From positions 1-40,780 of the forward strand of contig JAAVJQ010000021.1 of assembly GCA_012038135.1 (NCBI GenBank): 40,780 nt of DNA. The letters are read 5' to 3'. Positions 1-7,207 of the stretch are shown here, piece by piece. The translations under genes were made by a program, and so were the position numbers. This DNA comes from Salinimicrobium nanhaiense (GTDB lineage: Bacteria; Bacteroidota; Bacteroidia; Flavobacteriales; Flavobacteriaceae). The number at the start of each line of letters is the position of its first letter. The first letter of the stretch is position 1. The notes below the pieces were generated by a model, which saw only the letters and a list, made by a program, of their open reading frames with translations, was not told the origin of the DNA and did no database searches.

Positions 1-111
1 AGGAGAACATCAAATAGCAGAGGCTTATTATTTATGCGGTTACTTGAGCAGGCTGTTATTGCAGAGCCTGTGACATATGATAAAATTATTAACGAAAATC
101 ACGGGTGTTGA
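1..111 (+). mobile_element. 3' end of an IS1595/ISXO2-type transposase (truncated by window edge)
   Basis: Frame 1 is open from the window edge to a TGA at 109-111, giving 36 residues that begin RRTSNSRGLLFMRLLEQAV. This resembles my memory of the extreme C-terminus of IS1595-family (ISXO2-like) DDE transposases, where an FNRR motif is followed by a RGLLFxRLLEQAV-type helix. A GC-containing stretch just after the stop (about 104-123, GGGTGTTGACTGGATACCCC) could be the right terminal inverted repeat, but the left end lies outside the window so this cannot be confirmed. The element ends within the first cassette and has probably removed the 5' part of the gene that follows. The family call rests on a short tail only. 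Confidence 0.55.
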
Positions 112-150
112 CTGGATACCCCATTTTTCAATAATTCTCAATCAAAAAAA

Positions 151-549
151 TTGGGCTTTCATAAAACTGAGATTTGGAGAAATCGAAATGATTCCATTAG
201 GGTAAATTTTAAAATAATGGATTTAAAAGAAAACCCTGTAGAAAATGCTTGGATTCATAATGTAAATAGCAAATCTCAAATTCGGACTGATAATAATGGA
301 ACCGGGAATCTGATTTTTAAAAAAGAAAATAATCCTGCAAATTTTTTAATCTCCTGGGTAGGATTTGAGACCTATAAACTCCAAATTGATTTGAATTACA
401 ATCAGAATGTTGAAATCTATTTAACGGAGGATCTTCAGGAAACTCCAATTAGAAATCAAACGGATACTCTAAAAGTTACCGAATTCAACAAAACGTATTT
501 TATCACTGATGGACGTATTAAATGGGAAAAATCGGACCAAAAATACTAA
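151..549 (+). CDS. Carboxypeptidase-regulatory-like domain protein, 5' truncated by the IS
   Basis: The predicted product has up to 132 residues from a TTG at 151, but the frame is open back to codon 112, immediately after the transposase stop, so the gene has probably lost its real start and any signal peptide to the IS. Residues about 25-90 look like a carboxypeptidase regulatory-like (peptidase-associated, Ig-like) beta-sandwich: NPVENAWI, a TDNNGTG turn, FLISWVGFETYKLQI, then a VEIYL strand. These domains are common in bacteroidete secreted and TonB-dependent outer-membrane proteins. The C-terminal 40 residues are unrecognised. The gene ends one base before the R'' of the first attC, so it is the cargo of the leftmost cassette, whose own start is not in the window. 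It is probably not expressed in its original form. Confidence 0.6.
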   Translation: MGFHKTEIWRNRNDSIRVNFKIMDLKENPVENAWIHNVNSKSQIRTDNNGTGNLIFKKENNPANFLISWVGFETYKLQIDLNYNQNVEIYLTEDLQETPIRNQTDTLKVTEFNKTYFITDGRIKWEKSDQKY

Positions 550-677
550 CCACAACAATATATAAAAACAATGCTATCTTAGTAATGATTTCGGCGTTTG
601 AGCTGGTTTGCAATGCTGATTGTCCTGCGGACAATCAAGCTCGCCAGCTCGCACTGTTTTTATACGAGACGTTGTGA
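550..677 (+). other. attC-like site 1, class A
   Basis: R'' is CCACAAC (550-556) and R' is GTTGTGA (671-677). Arms TATATAAAAAC and GTTTTTATACG flank a central hairpin GATTGTCC-TGC-GGACAATC. The left half belongs to the IS-truncated cassette. Confidence 0.85.
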
Positions 678-1113
678 AAAACACCGCTGACCAACAAAAC
701 GCGAGAAAAATAAAAACTGACTCAAATAAAACGGACTTCCAAAATGCCTTTTTTGGAAAGAAAGAAAAATTGAGCTTTAAAAGAAGAATTTGCGACGGAT
801 CACTTACTCGGGAGGAGAAAAAGAAGTGCTTAAAACATCATTTTTGAAAGGCAAGATAAATTGAATTTTAAAGAACAATTTTCAACGGATTTTCTCACTC
901 GGGCGGAGAGAAAAGAAGCGCAAAAAAATATCATTTTTGGGAGGTGAGGAAAAGTGAGTTTTAAAGAATAAATTACATCGGACTTTCTCACTCAAACGGA
1001 GAAAAAATTGGAACGTAAAAATGCCCTTTTTGAGAGGTAAGTAAACATAAACCTTAAAAACAGAACGCAACGGATTGAAAAGCGCAGCGGCTCACTCGGG
1101 CGGGCGGTGCATT
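678..1113 (+). other. Non-coding cassette, hairpin-repeat family 1 (copy 1)
   Basis: No convincing gene lies between attC 1 and attC 2; the open frame through 620-847 starts inside the attC. Instead there are degenerate repeats of about 90 bp starting near 792, 882 and 973, with a partial one near 1068. Each contains a (C/T)GACGGA or CAACGGA-like start, a TTTCTC...GAGAAA stem-loop and an ATCATTTTTG or ATGCCCTTTTTG element. The cassette ends are complementary well beyond the core: GTTGTGAAA-AA-CACCGC at the start against GCGGTG-CA-TTTCACAAC at the end. It is homologous to the cassette at 2310-2682. Function is unknown. Confidence 0.7.
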
Positions 1114-1240
1114 TCACAACAATGTATAAAAACAATGCTATCTTAGTGTCGAACGAAACTCCGTGCTCACTTGCATAGCGGATTGTCCTGCGGACAATCA
1201 CGCGCGCCAGCTCGCACAGTTTTTATACGGGACGTTAGGC
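1114..1240 (+). other. attC-like site 2, class A
   Basis: R'' is TCACAAC (1114-1120) and R' is GTTAGGC (1234-1240). It has class A arms and the GATTGTCC/GGACAATC central hairpin. Confidence 0.87.
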
Positions 1241-1256
1241 AATAGCTAAAAAAAAA

Positions 1257-1679
1257 ATGATAGTCAAGGAAGCAAATATTCGAGAAATGGCAGAACTCCT
1301 TCTGTGCGGACAAATTTGTTTTCTAAATATTCGGACAGGTGAATTTGATTATCATCCGTCAGAAATGGATTTTTTTCCAGATGAGGATAATCCCTGGCAA
1401 GAAGTAATAGATAAAATAGAAAATAATTGGGATGATTATATTCGAATCGAGCCAATGAACTCCAACCAGTCTTACGCTGTAATGGAAACCTTTGCGGACC
1501 AGCTGGAAGCGGACGGATTTCGCAAAAAGTTACTTACTGCTCTAAACCGACCAAAACCTTTCAGGAATTTCAATTATCTGATCCACGAATCGGATTTCAG
1601 ACAGGAATGGTTTGACTTCCGACAAGGAAGAAACATTGAGTGGGTAAGAGAACAAATATCTGATCGAGTGGATGAGTAA
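1257..1679 (+). CDS. UPF0158 family protein (cassette copy 1)
   Basis: This 140-residue acidic cytosolic protein resembles the UPF0158 family, whose members are small uncharacterised proteins. Visible family-like features are an early LLLCGQICFLNIRTGE segment (a short structural strand pair), an aromatic W-DDYIRIEP block around residues 58-66 and a C-terminal FDFRQ..RNIEWVREQI helix. There is no signal peptide or membrane segment. The ATG at 1257 lies 17 nt after the attC R', typical of integron cassettes where the ORF begins just inside the recombination point; only an A-rich tract precedes it, with no clear ribosome binding site. It is alone in its cassette (GTTAGGCAAT at the start, ATTGCCTAAC at the end). 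A second, almost identical cassette lies at 3546-4007. The biochemical function is unknown. Confidence 0.8.
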   Translation: MIVKEANIREMAELLLCGQICFLNIRTGEFDYHPSEMDFFPDEDNPWQEVIDKIENNWDDYIRIEPMNSNQSYAVMETFADQLEADGFRKKLLTALNRPKPFRNFNYLIHESDFRQEWFDFRQGRNIEWVREQISDRVDE

Positions 1680-1690
1680 AAAAAGCCATT

Positions 1691-1819
1691 GCCTAACAAC
1701 GTATAAAAACAATGCTTAATTTAGTCTTGAATCGAAAGTCCGTGCTCGCTTGCAAAGCGGATTGTCCTGCGGACAATCACGCGCGCCAGCTCGCACAGTT
1801 TTTATACGAGACGTTGTGG
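1691..1819 (+). other. attC-like site 3, class A
   Basis: R'' is GCCTAAC (1691-1697) and R' is GTTGTGG (1813-1819). R'' is complementary to the R' at 1234, the start of the same cassette. The core stem CGTATAAAAAC/GTTTTTATACG is perfect; the unpaired spacer is AA against AGAC. Confidence 0.9.
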
Positions 1820-1846
1820 TGCATTTAAACCAAAAAATGAAAAACT

Positions 1847-2164
1847 ATGATTGGAGTAGCTATCCTTTTTATCATTCTTGGAATTTTGATCAAATATGGA
1901 AAAATTTATTTCTTAATTGCCGGTTATAATACAATGCCTGCTAAAAAGAAAGCTAAGTATGACATAGATGGAATTGCCACATTATTTCGAAACGCGATGT
2001 TCGGAATGGCATTGATAATATTAATCGGATATTTTGCGGCTGACTGGTTTAATAATCCGGATATTGAAAGTATTGCATTTTTCGGATCTTTATTAGTCGG
2101 ACTTCCATATCTATTGCTAAAATCGAATTCCGATAAATACAAAACCGATAAAAAAGGTGACTGA
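1847..2164 (+). CDS. DUF3784 domain membrane protein
   Basis: The protein has 105 residues and three predicted hydrophobic segments (about 2-14, 48-66 and 76-90). The motif KYGKIYFLIAGYNTMPAKK with a following KYD matches DUF3784, a family of small inner-membrane proteins of unknown function in Firmicutes and Bacteroidetes that share an AGYNTM core. The start is 28 nt past the attC R'. It is the only gene of its cassette, whose ends GTTGTGGTG and CACCACAAC are complementary. No neighbour suggests a pathway, and the family has no established activity. Confidence 0.75.
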   Translation: MIGVAILFIILGILIKYGKIYFLIAGYNTMPAKKKAKYDIDGIATLFRNAMFGMALIILIGYFAADWFNNPDIESIAFFGSLLVGLPYLLLKSNSDKYKTDKKGD

Positions 2165-2179
2165 CTAAAAAAAACGACA

Positions 2180-2309
2180 CCACAACAACATATAAAAACA
2201 ATGCTTCATTTAGTCTCGAATCGAAAGTCCTTGTGTACTTGCAACGCCTGATTGTCCTGCGGACAATCACGCGCGCCAGCTCGCACAGTTTTTATACGAG
2301 ACGTTGTGA
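2180..2309 (+). other. attC-like site 4, class A
   Basis: R'' is CCACAAC (2180-2186) and R' is GTTGTGA (2303-2309). Class A arms and GATTGTCC/GGACAATC hairpin. Confidence 0.87.
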
Positions 2310-2682
2310 AAAATGCCTCTGACAAACAAAACGCAAGAAAATTAAAAACTAACTCAGATAAAAAACTGACTTTTAAAATGCCATTTTTGGAAGGAAAAAT
2401 AAATTGAGCGTAAAAAGATAAATGGCGACGGACTTCTCACTCAAACGGAGAAAAAAAAGAAACGCGAAAAATATCATTTTTGAGAGGATAGTAAATCAGA
2501 GTTTTAAGTTTAAATACAGCGGACTTTCTCATTCAAACGAAAAAAAACCGAACGTAAAAATGCCTTTTTTGAGAGGTAAGAAAATATAAACTTTAAAAAC
2601 AAAACGCAGCGGACTCTAACTCAGAACCTGAAAAAAGAAACGCGGAGCAACAGGGCGGCTCACTCAGGCGGGAGGCACTATT
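2310..2682 (+). other. Non-coding cassette, hairpin-repeat family 1 (copy 2)
   Basis: I see no gene here. The content parallels 678-1113: the opening GTTGTGAAAAA, an ACAAAACGC(A/G)AGAAAA block, then about 90-bp degenerate repeats with ACTCAAACGGAG-type stem-loops and ATGCCATTTTTGGAAGG or ATGCCTTTTTTGAGAGG elements. Where copy 1 has CACCGC at the start and GCGGTG at the end, this copy has TGCCTC and GAGGCA, so both ends changed together. Confidence 0.7.
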
Positions 2683-2811
2683 TCACAACAACGTATAAAA
2701 ACAATGCTTAATTTAGTCTCGAATCGAAGTTCTGTGTTCGCTTGCTCTGCGGATTGTCCTGCGGACAATCACGCGCGCCAGCTCGCACTGTTTTTATACG
2801 AGACGTTCTAC
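2683..2811 (+). other. attC-like site 5, class A
   Basis: R'' is TCACAAC (2683-2689) and R' is GTTCTAC (2805-2811). Class A arms and GATTGTCC/GGACAATC hairpin. Confidence 0.87.
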
Positions 2812-2816
2812 GCAAT

Positions 2817-3410
2817 ATGACACATAAAACGAATTACATAGCTATTCTCCTTTTAATTATATTTTTTAGTTGTAAAAATGTAATGGATCCAAACATTTCG
2901 GATTTAAAAAAACTTGATGAGGTAAAGACCATTGAACTCCTGACTCAAATATTTGAAGATGAAAAAGACGGATTTTTATCAACCAATTGCTTGACGCAAA
3001 AAAAAAGAGCCCTTAGCCCACCAATGGTAGAAGATTTTGATGGATATGTACAAAGGCTTATAGGAATTAAAGATTCTGCGCATTATGAATTTCAATCTAA
3101 GTTATATCAACAATTCGTCCTGACCGAAAATATTGCAAAGGGAAAAAAGATTATTACTCAATCTCAATTTGTAGAGTTTGAACGAAAATCTGAATTAGGA
3201 GAATTTAAATTTTGGGATTGGTTAGATAAAAACTGCACATCTGGTTTTAGTTCGATTTCGAAGCCGATTTTTAATGAAAATTTTACTGTCGCCTATGTTC
3301 AAATTGGGAATACTTGTGGAGATCTTTGTGGTGGTGGAGAGGAAAGGATTTATGAATATTTGAACGGGAAATGGATTGAAAAGGAGAATTTAGGAAGTTG
3401 GATAAGTTGA
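2817..3410 (+). CDS. Cassette-borne lipoprotein of unknown function
   Basis: The ATG at 2817 is chosen because it lies just past the attC R' and gives a textbook lipoprotein signal: THK, a hydrophobic run, and a lipobox FFSC with the acceptor cysteine at residue 19. The open frame upstream of it is translated attC sequence. The mature part of the 197-residue product is hydrophilic, with two paired-cysteine patches (KNCTSGF and NTCGDLCGGGEE) that could bind metal or form disulfides in the periplasm. The C-terminus (FTVAYVQIGNTCGDLCGGGE, then YLNGKWIEKE) resembles beta-strand-rich bacteroidete lipoproteins. No family is recognised. The cassette ends GTTCTACGCA and TGCGTAGAAC are complementary over 10 bp. 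Confidence 0.7.
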   Translation: MTHKTNYIAILLLIIFFSCKNVMDPNISDLKKLDEVKTIELLTQIFEDEKDGFLSTNCLTQKKRALSPPMVEDFDGYVQRLIGIKDSAHYEFQSKLYQQFVLTENIAKGKKIITQSQFVEFERKSELGEFKFWDWLDKNCTSGFSSISKPIFNENFTVAYVQIGNTCGDLCGGGEERIYEYLNGKWIEKENLGSWIS

Positions 3411-3423
3411 TAATAAAAACTGC

Positions 3424-3552
3424 GTAGAACAACATATAAAAACAATGCTTAATTTGGTCTTGAATCGAAAGTCCGTGCTCACTGGCTTAGCGGATTGTCC
3501 TGCGGACAATCACGCGCGCCAGCTCGCACTGTTTTTATACTGGACGTTAGGC
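3424..3552 (+). other. attC-like site 6, class A
   Basis: R'' is GTAGAAC (3424-3430) and R' is GTTAGGC (3546-3552). The right arm reads GTTTTTATACTGGACG, a single-base variant of the usual CGAGACG or CGGGACG spacer. Confidence 0.87.
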
Positions 3553-3566
3553 AATAGCTAAAAAAA

Positions 3567-3989
3567 ATGATAGTCAAGGAAGCAAATATTCGAGAAATGG
3601 CAGAACTCCTTCTGTGCGGACAAATTTGTTTTCTAAATATTCGGACAGGTGAATTTGATTATCATCCGTCAGAAATGGATTTTTTTCCAGATGAGGATAA
3701 TCCCTGGCAAGAAGTAATAGATAAAATAGAAAATAATTGGGATGATTATATTCGAATCGAGCCAATGAACTCCAACCAGTCTTACGCTGTAATGGAAACC
3801 TTTGCGGACCAGCTGGAAGCGGACGGATTTCGCAAAAAGTTACTTACTGCTCTAAACCGACCAAAACCTTTCAGGAACTTCAATTATCTGATCCACGAAT
3901 CGGATTTCAGACTGGAATGGTTTGACTTCCGCCAAGAAAGAAACATTGAGTGGGTAAGAGAACAAATATCTGATCGAGTGGATGAGTAA
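3567..3989 (+). CDS. UPF0158 family protein (cassette copy 2)
   Basis: This is a near-exact duplicate of the gene at 1257-1679: 140 residues, same start context. I find four substitutions, all in the last third, at positions equivalent to 1568, 1603, 1622 and 1627; two change the protein (a Gln to Leu and a Gly to Glu) and two are silent. The 5' A-tract is three bases shorter. The flanking attC end GCCTAAC is also shared, so the whole cassette was duplicated, by re-insertion or by unequal recombination. Function is as uncertain as for copy 1. Confidence 0.8.
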   Translation: MIVKEANIREMAELLLCGQICFLNIRTGEFDYHPSEMDFFPDEDNPWQEVIDKIENNWDDYIRIEPMNSNQSYAVMETFADQLEADGFRKKLLTALNRPKPFRNFNYLIHESDFRLEWFDFRQERNIEWVREQISDRVDE

Positions 3990-4000
3990 AAAAAGCCATT

Positions 4001-4129
4001 GCCTAACAACGTATAAAAACAATGCTTAATTCTGTCTCGAATCGAAGTTCCGTGCTCGCTTGCAAAGCGGATTGTCCTGCGGACAATCACGCACGCCAGC
4101 TCGCACAGTTTTTATACGAGACGTTGTAA
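4001..4129 (+). other. attC-like site 7, class A
   Basis: R'' is GCCTAAC (4001-4007) and R' is GTTGTAA (4123-4129). It is closely similar to site 3, the end of the duplicate cassette. Confidence 0.9.
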
Positions 4130-4509
4130 ACAAGGCAAAAAAGGCATTTTTGGAAGGTGAGTTTTTGGAGATTTTATTGGTCATTTTTTGCAACGGACAA
4201 ATTCGCACTGACAATCGCAACGGATTGAAACGCGACAAATTAAATGGGAATGAAAAAAAACTCAATTTAATTAAAATCCGATTTACCACTCAAAAAGGGG
4301 ATTTTCAAAGCAAATTTTTTGGAACTTGGAGAAGGAAAGCGGACTGACAATCGCAGCGGATTAAAACCAAACTGGAAAAAAATATTGTGTGAATAACTCT
4401 AAGTTTTACCAGTCAAAAAGGTGATTTCTAAAGCAAATTTTTGGCGTCAGGGAAGAACATCGGACTGACACTCTCAGCGGAAAAACCAGGCTGGGAAAAA
4501 ACGCCCAGT
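4130..4509 (+). other. Non-coding cassette, hairpin-repeat family 2
   Basis: No credible gene: the open frame at 4060-4347 starts in the attC loop and has no family likeness. The cassette has internal repeats with a period of about 120-135 bp. ACTGAC-A-TC-CA(A/G)CGGA blocks start near 4207, 4343 and 4464, and two copies of a CA(C/G)TCAAAAAGG(G/T)GATTT element are each followed by an AAAGCAAATTTTT tract. The cassette ends GTTGTAAAC-AA-GGC and GCC-CA-GTTTACAAC are complementary. Confidence 0.65.
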
Positions 4510-4641
4510 TTACAACAATGTATAAAAACAATGCTTAATTTAGTCTCGAATCGAAAGTCTGTGCGTACTTGCAACGCCTGATTTTCCTGCGGAAAATCCT
4601 CGCTGGCATTCGCCGCACTGTTTTTATACGGGACGTTGTCA
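4510..4641 (+). other. attC-like site 8, class A (variant hairpin)
   Basis: R'' is TTACAAC (4510-4516) and R' is GTTGTCA (4635-4641). The central hairpin is GATTTTCC-TGC-GGAAAATC, a paired change from GATTGTCC/GGACAATC. Confidence 0.87.
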
Positions 4642-5059
4642 ACCATAGCGCCTGACTTACTTTCTTAATTCTGTAAAAAAGATAATTTTGAGTTCTTTTC
4701 AAGAGATTAAGAAAATCACTCTGACGTAAAACTTTTCTCACTCTTGCGGAGAATATAAAAATGATTGAGAAGAATTTAAAAGAAAAATTGAGGAAAAAAG
4801 ATTGATCCCGAACTCCACTCTGCCGCAAATACTTTTCTCACTCTTGCGGGAAAAAATGAAAATGATTGAGAAGAACTTAAAAGAAAAATTGAGGAAATAA
4901 AGATTGATCCCGAACTCCACTCTGCCGCAAAACTTTTCTCACTCTTGCGGGAAAAAAATCCGAACAAAAAAGATAAATAATTATACCTATTAGAAACCAA
5001 AAATGTGGAAAAACAGAACGGCTCATCTTTGGTGCTCACTCGGCTGTGGCGCAACGGAT
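4642..5059 (+). other. Non-coding cassette, hairpin-repeat family 3 (copy 1)
   Basis: No gene is supported. Three repeat units of about 100 bp begin at 4717, 4816 and 4918; the last two units are nearly identical where they overlap. Each unit has CACTCTGCCGCAA, CTTTTCTCACTCTTGCGG and a GATTGAGAAGAA-TTAAAAG tail. CCGCAA and TTGCGG form a stem in units 2 and 3. The 5' end (GTTGTCAACCATAGCGCC) and the 3' end (GCTCACTCGGCTGTGGCGC) recur in the cassette at 7208-7626. Confidence 0.7.
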
Positions 5060-5189
5060 TGACAACATCGGTTAACACAAATGCGGCAGACCAGTCAAAA
5101 ATGACATTTTTGAGTACCTTTAAAAAGAGTAAATACAAAGATAAATTCCGTTCCCCTACTCCGCACTTGCGTTAACCGGGACGTTGTAA
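5060..5189 (+). other. attC-like site 9, class B
   Basis: R'' is TGACAAC (5060-5066) and R' is GTTGTAA (5183-5189). Arms GGTTAACACAAATGCGG and CCGCACTTGCGTTAACC pair with two mismatches. The loop holds the palindrome CAAAAATGACATTTTTG (5096-5112). Confidence 0.85.
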
Positions 5190-5206
5190 AACATTTCAGC
5201 ACCTTT

Positions 5207-5590
5207 ATGAATATATATTATAAATGCCCGAATTGCAACACGGAAAACCGACTCAAGACGGATGCGACAACTCGTGTAGAATTTGCAATGAAAAAGGGAA
5301 ATGTGACCGACTTAGAATGTTGTCAATGTCATCAAACAACTTCTTTTAAAGTAAACAGATTGTATGCAAAAGAGTCAAAACTGATATCTATTCTTGCTGG
5401 GATTATATTCATAATTGGAACGGCTATCGGACTTTATTTTCTAATGAAAATGATATCAGAAATGAAATTTGTAATGGGCATTTTTTTGGTTGCTACTGGA
5501 TTACTGGCTCCAATATGGATTTTTAATATTTTAAACAAAGAGGAGCGGACACGAGTAAAGACTTTTAACCAGACTTACGTTAAGGAATAA
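5207..5590 (+). CDS. Small zinc-ribbon membrane protein
   Basis: The product has 127 residues. The N-terminus carries two CxxC knuckles (YKCPNCNTE, C7/C10; ECCQCHQ, C38/C41), a likely zinc ribbon facing the cytoplasm. Two hydrophobic segments follow (about 58-79 and 88-109), then a short charged tail. The architecture recurs in many uncharacterised bacterial membrane proteins; I do not recognise a named family. The ATG lies 24 nt past the class B attC R', and the cassette ends GTTGTAAAAC and GTTTTACAAC are complementary. There is no partner gene in the cassette. Confidence 0.7.
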   Translation: MNIYYKCPNCNTENRLKTDATTRVEFAMKKGNVTDLECCQCHQTTSFKVNRLYAKESKLISILAGIIFIIGTAIGLYFLMKMISEMKFVMGIFLVATGLLAPIWIFNILNKEERTRVKTFNQTYVKE

Positions 5591-5597
5591 AAACGTT

Positions 5598-5726
5598 TTA
5601 CAACAACATATAAAAACAATGCTCAAATTTTTTTCAAATCGAAACTCCGTGCTCGCTTGCTAAGCGGATTGTCCTGCGGACAATCACGCTTGCCAGCTCG
5701 CACAGTTTTTATACGAGACGTTGGCT
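5598..5726 (+). other. attC-like site 10, class A
   Basis: R'' is TTACAAC (5598-5604) and R' is GTTGGCT (5720-5726). GATTGTCC/GGACAATC hairpin, with left arm CATATAAAAAC. Confidence 0.87.
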
Positions 5727-5750
5727 ACAATATAAAACAAGAAGTAAAAA

Positions 5751-6206
5751 TTGAAGTTTGCAATAGCACAATACACGAACCTGACGCCGGAACAGAACAA
5801 ATGGATAAATGATTTATCTGTTGAATTAAAATCATTCTTCGAGAATCGGAATTACGGAGAAGACCTGCAAGAACTTTATTTCGGATTAATTACTGTAAAA
5901 CCTGAATTTGACCAGTTCTTTAAAAAGAAAAAACCCAAATACGAACCAGGAGAAAAGACTTCATTTATTGACGGTATAGAAATTAAGTCAACCAACTTTG
6001 CGGAAATTGACTGTAAACTTCAATTTAGTGAAGTTTCAAATTCCAATAAGGAAGAACTGATTACAAAAGTTTGTGAAGAAATATTAAGCGAATCTGACTG
6101 TCTTACTCGACTGTCAAAACTGCAAAAATTTGACTTTGACTCTTATATATCTGACTTAGAGGATTATTTAATCAACAAAAAATATATCGACAGAAAAATA
6201 CTGTAG
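5751..6206 (+). CDS. Hypothetical protein, possibly an Imm44-like immunity protein
   Basis: The product is 151 residues from a TTG at 5751; no ATG in frame lies between the attC and this codon. It has no signal peptide or membrane segment, is acidic and looks alpha/beta: a helical N-terminal third (LTPEQNKWINDLSVELKSFFENRN), a central LYFGLITVKPEF strand and a C-terminal FDFDSYISDLEDYL helix. The pattern loosely recalls Imm44-type immunity proteins of polymorphic toxin systems, but I cannot verify this and no toxin is adjacent. The cassette ends GTTGGCTACA and TGTAGCCAAC are complementary. Treat the function as unknown. Confidence 0.6.
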   Translation: MKFAIAQYTNLTPEQNKWINDLSVELKSFFENRNYGEDLQELYFGLITVKPEFDQFFKKKKPKYEPGEKTSFIDGIEIKSTNFAEIDCKLQFSEVSNSNKEELITKVCEEILSESDCLTRLSKLQKFDFDSYISDLEDYLINKKYIDRKIL

Positions 6207-6332
6207 CCAACAACGGTTAACACAAATGCGGCAGACCAGTCAAAAACGGCATTTTTGAATACCTTTAAAAATAGAAATTAAAAGATCAATTTCGTTCCCC
6301 AATCCGCACTTGCGTTAACCGGGACGTTAGCA
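6205..6332 (+). other. attC-like site 11, class B
   Basis: R'' is AGCCAAC (6205-6211), overlapping the stop codon of the preceding gene, and R' is GTTAGCA (6326-6332). The loop palindrome is degraded (CAAAAACGGCATTTTTG, 6241-6257). Confidence 0.85.
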
Positions 6333-6348
6333 AACATATAAACCATCT

Positions 6349-7068
6349 ATGAAAGTTTTCCCTCTATTCGTACTCCTGCTTTTTATAATAAGTTGCTCGG
6401 ACAAAAGATCAGAAAGTAAAACCTATGAATTTGATCTCGTTTTAGGTAAGGAAAATGCGAACACTTTGGATTTACTTATATCGGATTTTGAAAATGAATT
6501 TCTTAAAAGACAATATCCGGATTTGAGTACTGAAGATGCGTACCGACAATTCTTAATTGATTTGAGTAATCAAAAAACTGCAGACTGGGAAGGTATTTCT
6601 CAAAACACAAAAGACAAATTTGATTCGACCGATCTGCGTCTTGAAATGTATGAATTTCCAGATTCGGTTTGGATTTTAGAGAATAGCTCTTTTGACAAAA
6701 TTGAATCTGACTCTGTAGCATATTTGGAAAATCCTAATCCATATATCAAGACCAGATTTAAACACACAAATTCTGATGGAACGACAGAATATAACTTTTC
6801 AAGAGGTGGAGAGATCACACCTGGTTCAGATTACGATTCAATTATAAATAGAGAATTGAAAACACCAAGAATAAATTACGCTGGTAAATATTTAAAAGCC
6901 TTGGAATCGGTAAAGGATAAGAGTGATTTTCATAGAATGTACTTTGAAATAAAGAAAGATGGTCAATTTTCACTTCCATATCAAACTGCACAAGCTATGT
7001 TAGATTTTGAATTGGATTTAAACAATGAACTAAATAGAAAAATCATAGTACTTGAATTCGCGTACTAA
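6349..7068 (+). CDS. Cassette-borne lipoprotein of unknown function
   Basis: The 239-residue product starts 16 nt past the attC R'. Residues 1-16 form a lipoprotein signal (MKVFPLFVLLLFIISC, acceptor C16). The mature region is acidic and mostly helical, with DLLISDFENEFLKRQYPD and a DAYRQFLIDLSNQ helix; the centre (NPNPYIKTRFKHTNSDGTTEYNF) may be a beta hairpin. No catalytic motif or named family is recognisable. The cassette ends GTTAGCAAAC and GTTTGCTAAC are complementary over 10 bp. Probably anchored in the periplasmic or outer-membrane leaflet. Confidence 0.7.
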   Translation: MKVFPLFVLLLFIISCSDKRSESKTYEFDLVLGKENANTLDLLISDFENEFLKRQYPDLSTEDAYRQFLIDLSNQKTADWEGISQNTKDKFDSTDLRLEMYEFPDSVWILENSSFDKIESDSVAYLENPNPYIKTRFKHTNSDGTTEYNFSRGGEITPGSDYDSIINRELKTPRINYAGKYLKALESVKDKSDFHRMYFEIKKDGQFSLPYQTAQAMLDFELDLNNELNRKIIVLEFAY

Positions 7069-7078
7069 AAAATACGTT

Positions 7079-7207
7079 TGCTAACAACGGTTAACACAAA
7101 TGCGGCAGACCTTCCAAAAATGGCATTTTTGAGTACCTTTAAAAATAGTAATTAAAAGATCAATTTCGTTCCCCTACTCCGCACTTGCGTTAACCGGGAC
7201 GTTGTCA
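7079..7207 (+). other. attC-like site 12, class B
   Basis: R'' is TGCTAAC (7079-7085) and R' is GTTGTCA (7201-7207). The loop palindrome is CAAAAATGGCATTTTTG (7115-7131). Confidence 0.87.

Noticed and set aside
620..847. Open frames beginning MSCGQS...RTVFIRDV in many cassettes (also 4060-4347, 8445 extension, 10659 extension, 13702-13938, 13983-14324)
   Set aside because: They are translations of the attC site itself; real starts lie after R'. Recurrence reflects the repeat, not a protein family.
4738..5138. Minus-strand Phe/Ser-rich ORFs with repeated NFSFKFFSIIF segments
   Set aside because: They mirror the A-rich non-coding repeat units; amino-acid composition is that of AT-rich antisense, with no start or ribosome site.
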